The notes beneath the pieces were generated by a model. The model ran no database searches. It saw only the letters and a program-made list of their open reading frames with translations, and was not told the origin of the DNA. Both the position numbers and the translations under genes were made by a program. A stretch of DNA of 64,000 nucleotides from Luteibacter mycovicinus (GTDB lineage Bacteria; Pseudomonadota; Gammaproteobacteria; Xanthomonadales; Rhodanobacteraceae): positions 2,624,501-2,688,500 of the forward strand of contig NZ_JQNL01000001.1 in NCBI RefSeq assembly GCF_000745235.1. Direction: 5' to 3'. Of the stretch, positions 29,301 to 37,350 are shown one piece after another (position 1 is the stretch's first letter; each line of letters starts with the position of its first letter).

Positions 29301-30820
29301 CGGCGGCGGTTGCTAGCCTCGGCGGAGGCGATATCGGCTCCGCTTTGGCAGGAACGACGGCGAATCAGCTCGCGATCAATTCGATGGCTAAGTCCTTGCA
29401 GGACGCCGGCTATCAGCCCGGCTCCCCAGAGTTTGCAACGTTGCTGAAAATGGGGAGTGCCGCCCTCGGCCTGGCGGTGGGCGGAGACACAGGATCGAGC
29501 GTCGCCGAGGCGGCGACGCAGTACAACTGGCTACTTCACTCCGAGGTCGAGGATGCGGACAAGCGCAGGGCGGCGTGCGCCAATCAGGCGTGCAAGGACA
29601 AGATTACCGCAGAAATGGAGATGCTCAGTCTTTCGCGCGATCACGAGCGGGAGGTCTTCTCAAATAACGCCTTCGCTCAAATTGCGAAGGCACAGGGTGG
29701 CTTGACCTACTCGGACCGTGATTACGTCGCAAACGCGTACTATGCGCAATATGGGCTCAAGCCTGGCGAGTCGATCGCTGCAGACTATGCCCCGGCTTAC
29801 GAGCTGGGATACCAGTTTCGCCAGGTTGTCGCTGGCTTTAGCGGCGCACGCGATTCCCTCTCGACGACTCTTGCGCACTATCAGGCGAATCCAACGGAGA
29901 TTCCTGCCGCAGTCGTAAACGGCGTCTATGAGAACGGAAAGAGCATCATCACAGGGACGGTCACGTACCTCTCAAGTGACGTACCCGCCTGGACGCTTTC
30001 GAACCAGGTCGCCGACGCATATGGTCGGCCGACCGCCGCGAATACCGGGGCTTTTCTTTACGGAGCGCTGATCAAGACCGGGCTGGCAGCGGGCGGCGCG
30101 GCGGCTGGTTCATTTGAGTCCGCTGCGGGCTGGCCGGTAGGTACCTCCGGTTGGAATGCGCTGGCAACGCCTGGATCGGCCGCGTACACGTCACAGCTCG
30201 GTATGATCTTGAGTGATGGTGGGCTCGCTGCAAGCGGGGGCTCGAGTAACCTTGCGTTGGCCCTTGCCTTAGGCGGCGCGCGAAACACCAGTCTTGTCGT
30301 TGGGGGTATCGGAGGATTGGCGGATATGACGGCCGTTTTCCCGTCCGCTTCCGGGAATCTGAGTGCCGGGAAGTTCAATACGTCGGGCGTCTCGCTGATC
30401 GATCTCACACCGGATGAGCAGATTATTGCGCAGCATGTCAAGAACAACGGCGACAAGACGGGTGTTAATACAGAAAATTTGATCAACGTCATGGCGGAGC
30501 GCCAAGGGCTGACGGTTCTTGATGGAGGCAAATACGGGAGTAACAACGGCTTTGATCACGTTCTTCAAGGAGCGGATGGAAGCGTCACAATCATCGTAGA
30601 TTCGAAGCAAATAGTGGGCGGTGCCGCTAAGCTGGCCAAAGACCAGAATGGGAACGTGCAGATGTCGGATGAATGGGTCGAAGCTGTGCTTAGTCGAATT
30701 GACCAATCCTCGGCGGTTCATCAGGCTATAGTTGACGCGCAGCTTCACGGTACCTTGGTCAAGGGTGTTGCGGGCGTCGACCGAAATACGGGCCGACCAG
30801 TTTTGATTCGGGTCAACTAA
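20369..30820 (+). CDS. cdiA: TpsA/CdiA filamentous toxin with a putative nuclease C-terminus
   Basis: 3483 aa. The start at 20369 follows AAGGA and gives a signal peptide (about residues 1-33). TPS secretion domain about 40-280, with NPNGI at 142-146. Then hundreds of FHA-type repeats (GALTNSGKLYA..., DNTGG...), a YLIETDPRFA segment near 1910, hemagglutinin-2 repeats, and the junction YNWLLH near 3051 where the copies diverge. The last ~110 residues contain AERQGL, NNGFDHVLQG and VTIIVDSKQI, an E-D-DxK pattern expected of PD-(D/E)XK nucleases. A 270-aa immunity candidate follows 3 bases after the stop. The gene order matches cdiBAI loci. The exact nuclease target cannot be told. Confidence 0.9.
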   Translation: MTLRPHFARRVTHTLALALLVAFVGAPVASQAQVAGAANPAHRPTVDTAANGTPVVNIVAPTQGGVSHNQYEHFNVDPKGLILNNSAAVSQTQQAGYIVGNANLANGQSARIIVNEVTSQNASSLRGFTEVAGNRAEVIIANPNGISCDGCGFINTSRGTLVTGTPVFGGDGSLAAFRVTRGTLAINGAGLNGTGTDRLDLIARTVAANAKVWANELNVVTGANQVNYGDLSTQAIAGEGATDGVSLDVAALGGMYANKIRLVGTEAGVGVRNAGELATQGGDFTITQAGRLELTGRTTSTGQLAIQGAALSNSGTLAAGSNVAVTTTGALDNSGTIYGTSDTSIDAAGALTNSGKAYAVGGSLDVNASAITNSGAGDVYAGKRATLRAGSIDNAASVESGTELSLQANDRLGNAGTIIAGGAAGLDAANIDNSGRISLAGQASLHASRALTNSGNIVTGGDTAIHSANITNNSQIQSGGDLVVSTAALTLGAQGVLYAGRALTIDVDGKVSNAGQIYATTNASLHAGSLDNGNLLRADGNLVVDVAGDIVNTGAMQAAQKLALDASGALTNSGKLYAIGGALEATAGQALNNAASGDIYAQTDVSLRGGSVSNAGTAEAVGSVAVAANTTVDNIGKLLADTGNATLIATDIAQRGTVSAVGDISLTASQNLTHTGTTVADRDLSVAAVAVTNSGHLQAGRDVAIDTGTLTQQGVIYAKRDATLRGRDVDNAADAMIVADGALRIDNTGTLTNAGTVQAGTDLYAKALTRLDNTATGSLYATSHLDVATTDAIDNAGSVYAGSDATLSTRSLTNSGSLRTGGDLTVNATTASNDGSIYTGGKASWTLAQQLSNTGTLVAQGDLTVVAGTLVSTGVLGAGVQADGSLGASGVLDATVAGALAVHGNTLAASRLALRAASLDLAASRLRTGGDIALIATAGDIDTGNANIATDGMLALQASGALKNRAGTLQGGTLDVTAVSLDNTGGTLVQTGTTDQALDFAGALDNTNGRIAGNGGNLTVRASSITNNNGAIEHAGTGTLTIDGYNGIANRGGRIVGNGALDLDTRGALDSTGGTISLTDGATIDAASIANDNGTLVASALTITTAGALGNNAGTLQSGGATSVTAGSLANGSGQIKGLSGELMRLSIAQALSNGVGGFIGGNGGLWLHAGSVDNAGQLYANTTADIAATGSLVNRGAVQSMGSSTVVANGSLINDNGRIESGSGDTAATLTVMGGGFSNINGRIANTGTGTTRLASGGAINNTSGTLGGQGGVAINATSLNDTGGRVVSGGDLSLGIGGFENTSGNVYAAGTLDWNNGGATLTNTDGQFGAGTRLALTLAWLNNAGGNTSSNGDVALNLLGGIQGNGRVIAGRDLDVTLPGDFTNGAGGQFKANRNFGLHLGGSLYNSDGAALESVGALTVDAASITNGNGARISSATTALNSRGAVVNRGRLEGDTLNVNGTDVDNTGSLIGDNITVRANNFTNGVDLGGVADNTAYQSALIAATNNVRLLIGGTFLNRDAMVFALGDIFIAANDGGSRAGAITNLSGDIEADGSITLAANQITNQRRIFETQTVNLADGAMQQVGGPIVRYAYNDPDPNHQPPNIDPSQVVSAEEIQRARTYCQGAGYTDNRCTGFQSGDGIPTRFQATYTDTLLSYERLSRASAEGRMVAGGNITLSGSVTNDKSTVAAGSNLVINGAGQSALGAGDTNIGGEIIRNIAWNPTGTVRTVSEYGVGWESLVHDPRRWEPNGFKIYGNGSSTATIALGDGQRPAWIGIDPGQGLVSRMTAGGTLEFHGQTIENTTVGADGNPISGVQLGANSGGSNVSGAAAGHVGAAGGNVDLGGVGGLGNAPDANSVGAVGTTSGDTRNAGPRPGSQSVGSPDAPAGQIRLPTSGLYTTHPGSASPYLIETDPRFASQAGFLGSDYLMDRLGFNGESTMKRLGDGFYEQRMVLDQITSLTGRRYLTDNTDAMAQYRALMDAGVSASGEFQLSVGIALTASQMASLTQDIVWMVNQEVNGEKVLVPVVYLSAAHAQEVAQNGAILSGKTVILDASGTLTNTGTIAASENASLKAGTLLNGGNLSAGGNLSVTAAQDILNAGSIKGGNVSLTAGNDILSGADIGRVDLGGLKLGDTIAPVDAARLGLASGGLISATGNLSASAGRDLTLGAVPVSAGGDLSLSAKRDLSLTATSVKAGGDAQLVAGRDLSLNAIGQTTAAQGGKQSSESTVHTVATIDAGGNAVLAAGRDVVSEGAKVKAGDQVAISAGRNVVLNAITDTQRSESYTKDGKKAVQTHTMDQTLTGTSLDGSNGVIVSAGHDINATAAKITSETGGVALAAKNDVNLNAGQELHTWEQQTKSVKSGTMSSTTKKAYDATVDSLAVGTLISGDSVTVAAGNDITAQGAQIGATNDLVMAAGNNLTIGTAETAHSETHDKTVSKSGLMSGGGFSVMIGGSKEQTGYEENDSTPTGSVIGSTDGKVTLTAGNTVHITGSDVLSKEGTTIVGKDVTIDAAVATADTRQTYKKQTAGITLGLTGGVVDAATAAYGTAHRGAEVEDGRLKALYAAKTAYAIKDGVSAYQDAVGSTGSADGGISLRVGIGASSASSETKTHEERAYGSNVRSDGNVTIAATGGDLNIIGSNIDGKNVALAAANNLNLLSQEEAHSSKSTNRNGSGEIGFSIGSQTGIYLSVSAGSGKAVGNGVTHAETVVNATDGLTIVSGNDTTIKGAQLKGNSVVGNIGGNLLIQSEQDTDDYASKQQQASVTVTFGYGGSGSFSQSKTKSHYESVNEVSGIGAGDGGFQLVVGGNTHLAGGVIASTADPSKNYLSTGSLTWEDIQNEASYKSSSIGVGGGFSTGKSGDDGARNPYGPEGVSGSPSLGLAQKSNSSSTTESSIAGGTIIVRDGPVDLSGLKRDGTLDSLTLKPIFDEKKLAEQQEMAQVAGQVGFRTAGAIGETFGLKDGSPEKIALHGAVAAAVASLGGGDIGSALAGTTANQLAINSMAKSLQDAGYQPGSPEFATLLKMGSAALGLAVGGDTGSSVAEAATQYNWLLHSEVEDADKRRAACANQACKDKITAEMEMLSLSRDHEREVFSNNAFAQIAKAQGGLTYSDRDYVANAYYAQYGLKPGESIAADYAPAYELGYQFRQVVAGFSGARDSLSTTLAHYQANPTEIPAAVVNGVYENGKSIITGTVTYLSSDVPAWTLSNQVADAYGRPTAANTGAFLYGALIKTGLAAGGAAAGSFESAAGWPVGTSGWNALATPGSAAYTSQLGMILSDGGLAASGGSSNLALALALGGARNTSLVVGGIGGLADMTAVFPSASGNLSAGKFNTSGVSLIDLTPDEQIIAQHVKNNGDKTGVNTENLINVMAERQGLTVLDGGKYGSNNGFDHVLQGADGSVTIIVDSKQIVGGAAKLAKDQNGNVQMSDEWVEAVLSRIDQSSAVHQAIVDAQLHGTLVKGVAGVDRNTGRPVLIRVN
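26060..27955 (+). repeat. 1.9-kb block of cdiA repeated downstream, copy 1
   Basis: Matches 32765-34660 at a constant offset of 6705 bases. From about 26790 the two copies differ at only a few bases (one Ala/Thr and one Ile/Val change in the proteins); the first 700 bases carry scattered synonymous changes. Similarity drops abruptly after about 27955. Confidence 0.9.
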
Positions 30821-30823
30821 GCG

Positions 30824-31636
30824 ATGAATGGAAATCGACGAAACGATGCTGTGAGTGCGCGGATCGCGCACATCTCGAGTCGTGTGCATGGCGAATCCGG
30901 GGAGAGGGCAATGCGTCTCGCGGTAAGCTATCTAGCTACCGGAAAAGGGGACGAAAAGGGATGCCTTCGTGTTCTCGAGACGCACGCGCATGCGATGGCG
31001 CTGTATTCATGGTTTTCGGATCGTGATCTGCTCTTGTGCAAGTCGTGGTTCTGGACAGCATCGCGACTTCAGGTGAAGCGCATGTCCTTGGTTGAACGAT
31101 CAGGATGGAGCGGTGCGACGTCGACTTTCAGGTCATTGGACGTCTCCTGTACCGATGATGCGAGTCTCAAGTATGAACTCGGGTCGATTATTGCCGCGAT
31201 GCACGCCCGACCTGAGAGCGAGCCGCTATCGTTTATTTCCGAACAGATAGGGTTGATGCTTCAAGGAGCATTCGATTCGGCGGCGGCTGCCGCAGCGCGG
31301 AATCTTCTTTATATTGAAGATACTGCATCGAAATCGATTTTTCTGCCCGATATTGCAGTTCTCAAGGCGATGCATGAAGGATCCGATCTCGATCTTGAGC
31401 TGGCTCTGAAAAAACTGTGTGAGGCTAGCTTGTCTTCTCCCAGGAGGCGTGTCGAAGACGGCTTTACCGAAGACCTCATTTCATCGCCAGCGACTATCTA
31501 TCTCAGGCTTTGTTGGGCAATGGGAAGAACAATTAACATTCAAGATGATTTGGTGCCCATTGCCTGGATGGCTGAAGTGCCATGTGACAGATATACGTTT
31601 CAGTTCTCCGAATTGGAAAGCTATTTGGGCTTTTGA
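30824..31636 (+). CDS. cdiI: putative immunity protein of the intact CdiA
   Basis: 270 aa, starting 3 bases after cdiA, the position of the cognate immunity gene in cdiBAI loci. Mostly helical by eye, no signal peptide or membrane helix, so cytoplasmic. The C-terminal segment LISSPATIYLRLCWAMGRTINIQDDLVPIAWM resembles helical immunity families such as Imm49, but I am not certain. It should bind and block the nuclease tail. Its base composition is lower in GC than that of cdiA, as is usual for exchanged toxin-immunity pairs. Confidence 0.6.
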   Translation: MNGNRRNDAVSARIAHISSRVHGESGERAMRLAVSYLATGKGDEKGCLRVLETHAHAMALYSWFSDRDLLLCKSWFWTASRLQVKRMSLVERSGWSGATSTFRSLDVSCTDDASLKYELGSIIAAMHARPESEPLSFISEQIGLMLQGAFDSAAAAAARNLLYIEDTASKSIFLPDIAVLKAMHEGSDLDLELALKKLCEASLSSPRRRVEDGFTEDLISSPATIYLRLCWAMGRTINIQDDLVPIAWMAEVPCDRYTFQFSELESYLGF

Positions 31637-31753
31637 TCAGGAGGCGCATTCAGAGGGTGACCGGATAGTTGACTGGGATTTGATATCGAGGCCGATGGTG
31701 CATAGCGAAACGGGCGCGTGTCTAATAGCTCATGTAAAAGCGCATCTCCAGCG

Positions 31754-32034
31754 ACGTCCCCCCAGATTTGAGTAGCGGCCCGGTTTCGAGTCCAATCCCC
31801 CACGAGAAGGAGATTGGACGTGAAGAAGCGTTTTTCCGAAGAGCAGATCATTGGGTTCCTGCGTGAGGTCGAGGCCGGCACGCCGGTCAAGGACCTGTGC
31901 CGCAAGCACGGTTTCAGCGAGGCCTCGTACTATCTGTGGCGCAGCAAGTTCGGTGGCATGAGCGTGCCGGGGGCCAAGCGGCTTAAGGACCTGGAGACTG
32001 AGAACGGCCGACTGAAGAAGCTGCTGGCCGAGCA
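31754..32034 (+). mobile_element. remnant of an IS3-family element (left end and most of orfA)
   Basis: Starts with ACGTCCCCCCAGATTTGAGT, the left end of the complete element at 41970, and runs through the orfA start (GTG at 31820 behind AAGGAGA) to codon ~72 (KKLLAEQ), where it breaks off. About 88-90 % identical by eye to the second copy, so not a recent duplicate. Everything after the break, including orfB and the right end, is gone. Confidence 0.85.
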
Positions 32035-32110
32035 ACAGATTCAGCGCGCTGTAGACTACGCAGCATCTAAGGATGTCCGACTGAATGTGACAAAGGCAGC
32101 GGGAAATTGA
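31820..32110 (+). pseudogene. IS orfA fused in frame to the last residues of a lost CDI toxin
   Basis: Residues 1-72 are IS3 OrfA ([15 protein letters not shown], helix-turn-helix, then a leucine zipper). From 32035 the frame reads QIQRAVDYAASKDVRLNVTK and stops at 32110, one base before the ATG of a CdiI-family immunity gene. Such tight spacing is typical of a toxin-immunity junction, so the tail is most likely the C-terminus of the cognate CdiA toxin whose remainder was deleted. The fusion is unlikely to be functional. Confidence 0.6.
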
Positions 32111-32111
32111 C

Positions 32112-32603
32112 ATGTCATTAAAACCTCGGCGTGGGGCCTCTGCTTACCTCAAGCCTGAATTCATTCTTGTGGACACCTTCTCGGGTCTTGGTCTCATGGG
32201 GCGAGATCCTATGGGTTTAAGCGCTTGCCTCAACGCCGATGCTGAGCCAGAAATACTCGGTAACGCGGTTAAAGGCGCGCTAGAGAAGAGCCGTTGGCTT
32301 AGCTTGGATGAGTACCCAACCTTCTTCGATTGGAAGGAGCGGAAGAAGGATGAAGCCGCAAGGGATGCTCATCTGATTGAAGCCTTCGGCTACAAAACGA
32401 GAAAGCAGCTCTACCGTGATATGAAGTGCTGTTCGATATACGAGGCAGATGGCATTATAGTCGTGTCACCTACTGTTCACGAGAGACTTGACGCTTGGAC
32501 GGGAGAAGGCATTGATCAAGAGGATAAGGTGGCAGTGGCATTGAGTTCGAGTCTGAAAGAGATCGGCGACGCTCTTATTTTGGGTTTTTCTCGTTGCCGA
32601 TAG
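32112..32603 (+). CDS. cdiI: orphan CdiI-family immunity protein (DUF1436-like)
   Basis: 163 aa. The pattern LGNAVKGALEKSRW, FFDWKERKKDEA, AFGYKTRKQLYRDMKCCSI, GIIVVSPTVHERLDAWTGEG and SSSLKEIGDALILGFSRC matches the contact-dependent inhibition immunity family once called DUF1436. Cytoplasmic. Its toxin is gone except for the ~24-residue tail just upstream, so it survives as an orphan that could protect against siblings or neighbours that still deploy that toxin. Confidence 0.75.
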   Translation: MSLKPRRGASAYLKPEFILVDTFSGLGLMGRDPMGLSACLNADAEPEILGNAVKGALEKSRWLSLDEYPTFFDWKERKKDEAARDAHLIEAFGYKTRKQLYRDMKCCSIYEADGIIVVSPTVHERLDAWTGEGIDQEDKVAVALSSSLKEIGDALILGFSRCR

Positions 32604-32627
32604 GCCTACGCCTACGCCTACGCCTGC
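32604..32627 (+). repeat. short tandem repeat GCCTAC
   Basis: Three perfect GCCTAC units and one GCCTGC, directly after the CdiI stop codon. It lies in the 150-base junction between the orphan immunity gene and the second cdiA fragment. No function visible. Confidence 0.6.
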
Positions 32628-32749
32628 GTTGCGGTCGGTGTGGCGAGCTAGGCTGAGCCTTCGGCTAAGAGGTATGATCCTCTGATCTCTTAGTGCAATC
32701 CGGGCGGTGCCGGCCTCCCGGGAATGCCTCCTCCACAAACAACGACGGT

Positions 32750-32770
32750 GCCGTCGGCACTGCCGACGGC
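32750..32770. repeat. 10-bp-arm hairpin at the start of the repeated cdiA block
   Basis: GCCGTCGGCA-C-TGCCGACGGC, a perfect inverted repeat in the second fragment. The left arm with its flank (GGTGCCGTCGGCAC) is also in the intact cdiA near 25950, but the right arm is not; about 95 bases of the intact gene are missing here. Confidence 0.6.
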
Positions 32771-34660
32771 GTGTATACCACCCACCCGGGCAGCGCCAGC
32801 CCGTACCTGATCGAGACCGATCCGCGCTTCGCCAGCCAGGCCGGTTTCCTCGGTAGCGACTACCTGATGGACCGCCTCGGCTTCAACGGCGAAAGCACGG
32901 TGAAGCGTCTGGGTGACGGCTTCTACGAGCAGCGCATGGTGCTCGACCAGATCACCTCGCTCACCGGTCGTCGCTACCTCACCGACAATACCGACGCCGT
33001 GGCGCAATACCGCGCGCTGATGGACGCGGGCGTCTCGGCGTCGGGCGAGTTCCAGCTCTCGGTCGGTATCGCACTCACCGCCAGCCAGATGGCCAGCCTC
33101 ACGCAGGACATCGTCTGGATGGTGAGCCAGGAGGTCAACGGCGAGAAGGTGCTGGTTCCGGTGGTCTACCTGTCCGCCGCGCACGCGCAGGAAGTCGCGC
33201 AGAACGGCGCGATCCTCTCTGGCAAGACGGTGATCCTCGACGCCTCCGGCACGCTGACCAACACGGGCACGATCGCCGCGAGTGAAAACGCCAGCCTCAA
33301 GGCCGGCACGCTGCTCAACGGTGGCAACCTCAGCGCGGGCGGGAACCTCAGCGTCACCGCCGCGCAGGACATCCTCAACGCGGGCAGTATCAAGGGCGGC
33401 AATGTCAGCCTGACTGCGGGCAATGACATCCTCAGCGGGGCGGACATCGGCCGCGTCGATCTGGGCGGCCTGAAACTGGGCGACACGATCGCACCAGTGG
33501 ATGCCGCGCGCCTGGGTCTCGCCTCGGGCGGTTTGATCAGCGCGACGGGCAACTTGTCAGCAAGCGCGGGTCGCGACCTGACGCTGGGTGCGGTGCCGGT
33601 GTCCGCCGGTGGCGATCTGTCGTTGTCGGCCAAGCGCGATCTCTCGCTCACGGCGACGTCGGTCAAGGCGGGCGGCGATGCACAGCTGGTCGCTGGGCGT
33701 GACCTGAGCCTCAATGCCATCGGCCAGACGACGGCCGCGCAGGGTGGAAAGCAGAGCAGCGAGAGCACCGTGCATACGGTGACGACGATCGACGCGGGCG
33801 GGAATGCGGTGCTCGCGGCGGGTCGGGATGTGGTGAGTGAGGGGGCTAAGGTTAAGGCGGGGGATCAGGTAGCGATCAGTGCCGGCCGCAACGTCGTGCT
33901 GAATGCGATCACCGACACCCAGCGCAGCGAAAGCTACACCAAGGACGGCAAGAAGGCTGTCCAGACCCACACGATGGACCAGACGCTGACAGGCACCAGC
34001 CTGGACGGCAGCAACGGCGTGATCGTCAGCGCCGGGCATGACATCAATGCAACGGCCGCAAAGATCACCAGCGAGACGGGCGGCGTCGCCCTGGCGGCAA
34101 AGAATGACGTCAACCTCAATGCCGGTCAGGAGCTGCATACCTGGGAGCAGCAGACCAAGAGCGTCAAGTCCGGCACGATGTCGAGCACGACGAAAAAGGC
34201 TTACGACGCGACGGTCGATAGCCTTGCGGTCGGTACGCTGATCAGCGGGGACAGTGTGACCGTGGCGGCGGGGAACGACATCACTGCGCAGGGTGCGCAG
34301 ATCGGTGCAACCAACGATCTGGTGATGGCCGCGGGAAACAACCTGACCATCGGCACGGCCGAGACCGCGCATAGCGAAACCCACGACAAGACCGTCAGCA
34401 AATCGGGTCTGATGTCCGGCGGTGGCTTCAGTGTGATGATTGGCGGGTCGAAGGAGCAGACCGGCTACGAAGAGAACGACAGTACGCCGACGGGTAGTGT
34501 CATCGGCAGCACGGATGGCAAGGTCACGCTGACGGCCGGTAACACGGTACACATCACCGGTAGCGATGTGCTCAGCAAGGAAGGGACCACGATCGTCGGT
34601 AAGGATGTGACGGTTGATGCCGCCGTCGCCACCGCGGACACGCGTCAGACGTATAAGAAA
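32765..34660 (+). repeat. 1.9-kb block of cdiA, copy 2
   Basis: Partner of 26060-27955. Its near identity over the last ~1.2 kb, between genes that diverge strongly afterwards, points to recent duplication or gene conversion. Confidence 0.9.
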
Positions 34661-37350
34661 CAGACGGCGGGTATCACGTTGGGTTTGACGGGCGGTGCCG
34701 TAAGCGCCATTCAAGGCGCTTACGGTGCGGCGCACCGGGCAGGTGAAGTTAAGGACGACCGGTTAAAGGCCCTCTATGCGGCGCAGTCGGCTCAGTACTT
34801 GTTCTCGGATGGTGCGGGCCGTGGAATGGGTCTTTCAGGCGATGGGATGGATTCGATCGCATCGCTGGGTGGCGCAGCCGATGCGTACGACAACGCCGGG
34901 GGTGGTGCCGCCGGTGCACAGGCGGCAGGCCAGGCGACGGGTATCTCGCTGCGCGTCGGCATTGGTGCGAGCAGCGCAAGTAGCGAGACGAAGACGCACG
35001 AAGAGCGCGCGTATGGAAGCAACATTCGCAGTAACGGCGACGTCACTATCGCAGCTACTGGCGGCGATCTGAATGTCATCGGCAGCAACATCGACGGTAA
35101 GAACGTTGCGCTCGCGGCTGCCAATAATCTCACTCTTCTCAGCCAGGCTGAAGACCATTCCAGTAAGAGCACGAACCGGAATGGCAGTGGCGAAATCGGC
35201 TTCTCTGTCGGCTCGCAGACGGGCATCTACGTCTCGGCGTCGGCCGGGATGGGTAAGGCTGTTGGTAATGGGACAACACATGCCGAGACGGTGGTTAACG
35301 CCAGCGATAACCTTACGCTGATCTCGGGTAACGACACGACAATCAAGGGCGCCCAGTTGAAGGGTGACTCAGTGCTTGCAAATGTGGTTGGCAACTTGCT
35401 TATCCAAAGCGAACAAGATACCGACGACTATGCAAGCAAGCAGCAGCAGGTCGGAGCAAGTGTCACGTTCGGCTATGGCGGTAGCTTCAGCTATAGCCAG
35501 AGCAAGGTGAATAGCCACTACGATAGCGTCAATGAAGTCAGCGGGATTGGTGCAGGGAAGGGTGGTTTCGATATCACCGTCGGTGGAAATACTCACCTGG
35601 TTGGCGGCGTAATCGCCAGCTCAGCCGATCCGAGCAGGAACATCCTCGATACAGGCTCATTGACCTGGGATTCGATTCACAACGAGGCAAGCTATAGCGC
35701 GAGTAGCTTCGGTGTGGGGGGCGGCTCCGGCGGATTTTCGCCGACGGGGCTTTCGGTTCCTCAGAGTGACAAGAGCAGTAGTGATACTCAGTCCAGCATT
35801 GCTGGCGGGAAAATTATCACGCGCGATCAGGCTACTGATCTTGCGAGTCTTCAGCGTGACGGCAGCCTCGACGCACAGGGCCTCAAACCTATATACGACG
35901 AGGAGAAGGTCCGCGAAAACCAGGAGTTGGGGAATTTAGCTGGTCAAGTGGGCATGACTGCAGTGGGCGACGTTGCCGCTTACATGTTCAAGCATGCAAC
36001 GACTACTGAGGATCAAGCAAAATGGGCGGACGGTGGACAGAACAAGGTGCTGCTTCATGGTCTTGTAGGCGCGGCCAGCGTCGCCTTGGGAGGAAGTGAC
36101 GCACTCGGCGGCGGCCTCGGTGCTGCGGGCTCCGAGGCGGCCAGCAAGGCGATGGCTGAGTTTCTTGTTAGCCAGAGCATTGATCCTGATCAGCCAGAAG
36201 GGAGGCAGCTCCTGGCCGCGGCAAGTGCAGCCCTTGGCAGTGCGCTAGGTGGAGGATCAGGCGCAGCGAGCGCCCTAAATGGATCTCTCTACAATCGTGA
36301 ATTGCATGTCGACGAACAGTCGGCCATCGTGAATCTTGCAAGGAGCAAGGGTTACTCCGAGGAGGAGGTTCAGGCGATTGCGTGTGTCATCGTATCGTGT
36401 GTCAACGGCAGAGGTTTGGTGCAAGCGACAGTGCTGACTGACACTGGTATCCACTATACCGTTGCGGGGCAGCAACTTGTGGACCAGTACAATGACGTAC
36501 TGGCGCAGATGTCTGACGGCCGGAAAGCCGAGATTGCGGCCGAGTTGAAGGCTACCGGACTCTTCGAGTATGGCCCACTAGCCGCAGCTGAGGATGCGTG
36601 GGCTGACATAAATGGCACGAAGCGCTTGGAAGGTCTGGGTCAGGCCACTAATAGCTTCGTAAACGCGCTTCTGGTGTCTAAGCTCTGCCAGTTCGGGGGA
36701 GCTGCTTGCGGCGCAAGTGCGGTGAACATCGCGCAGCAAAGCGATTCCTTCTCCGCCGGTGTAAGTACGTGGTGGACTGGGCAGTCGTATCAGACACTGC
36801 AGTACGGCATGTGGAAAGACGCAGGGCTGTCGGATGCTGCAGCGCAGAACGCACAGGCGCTTACAGACACGATTACGGCAGTCGCGGCTGGACGCCTTGC
36901 AATGGGAACAGCGCCGCTCCCCCGGACGCAGGACGTCCCGCAGAAGGCGTCGCCTATAGCGGGGGCGGTCGATGCCGAAGCGGGCGGTTATTCCGAATAT
37001 GCACAGTATCAAAAAGCCGATGGCTCATGGAATTGGCCAGCTAACATGGGCTTCGCGGATAAGCCAATCAGTAATACCATTGCGGTGGGCACCAGACTCG
37101 ATCGTTACGGTGATACGGCAGGGTCGTTCTTGTCTCCCGTAGGAACCACGTACGAGCAAAGGGCGTTAGCACCAGGTACTAGAGCCAACCCATACAGTGA
37201 GTACGAGGTCATTAAGCCACTGCCTGTCATTCAAGGCGAGATAGCTCCTGCGTTCGGGCAATCTGGAGGAGGCGTGCAAATGCTACCCAACTTGCCAGGC
37301 AAGGTTAATGTGCAGTGGCTCCTAGACAATGGATATCTGAGGAAGGTCAA

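Noticed and set aside
31637..31753. Continuation of the immunity protein in another frame up to the IS remnant
   Set aside because: The frame ending at 31775 runs into the IS end; the 270-aa protein ends in a plausible C-terminus, so there is no need for a frameshift.
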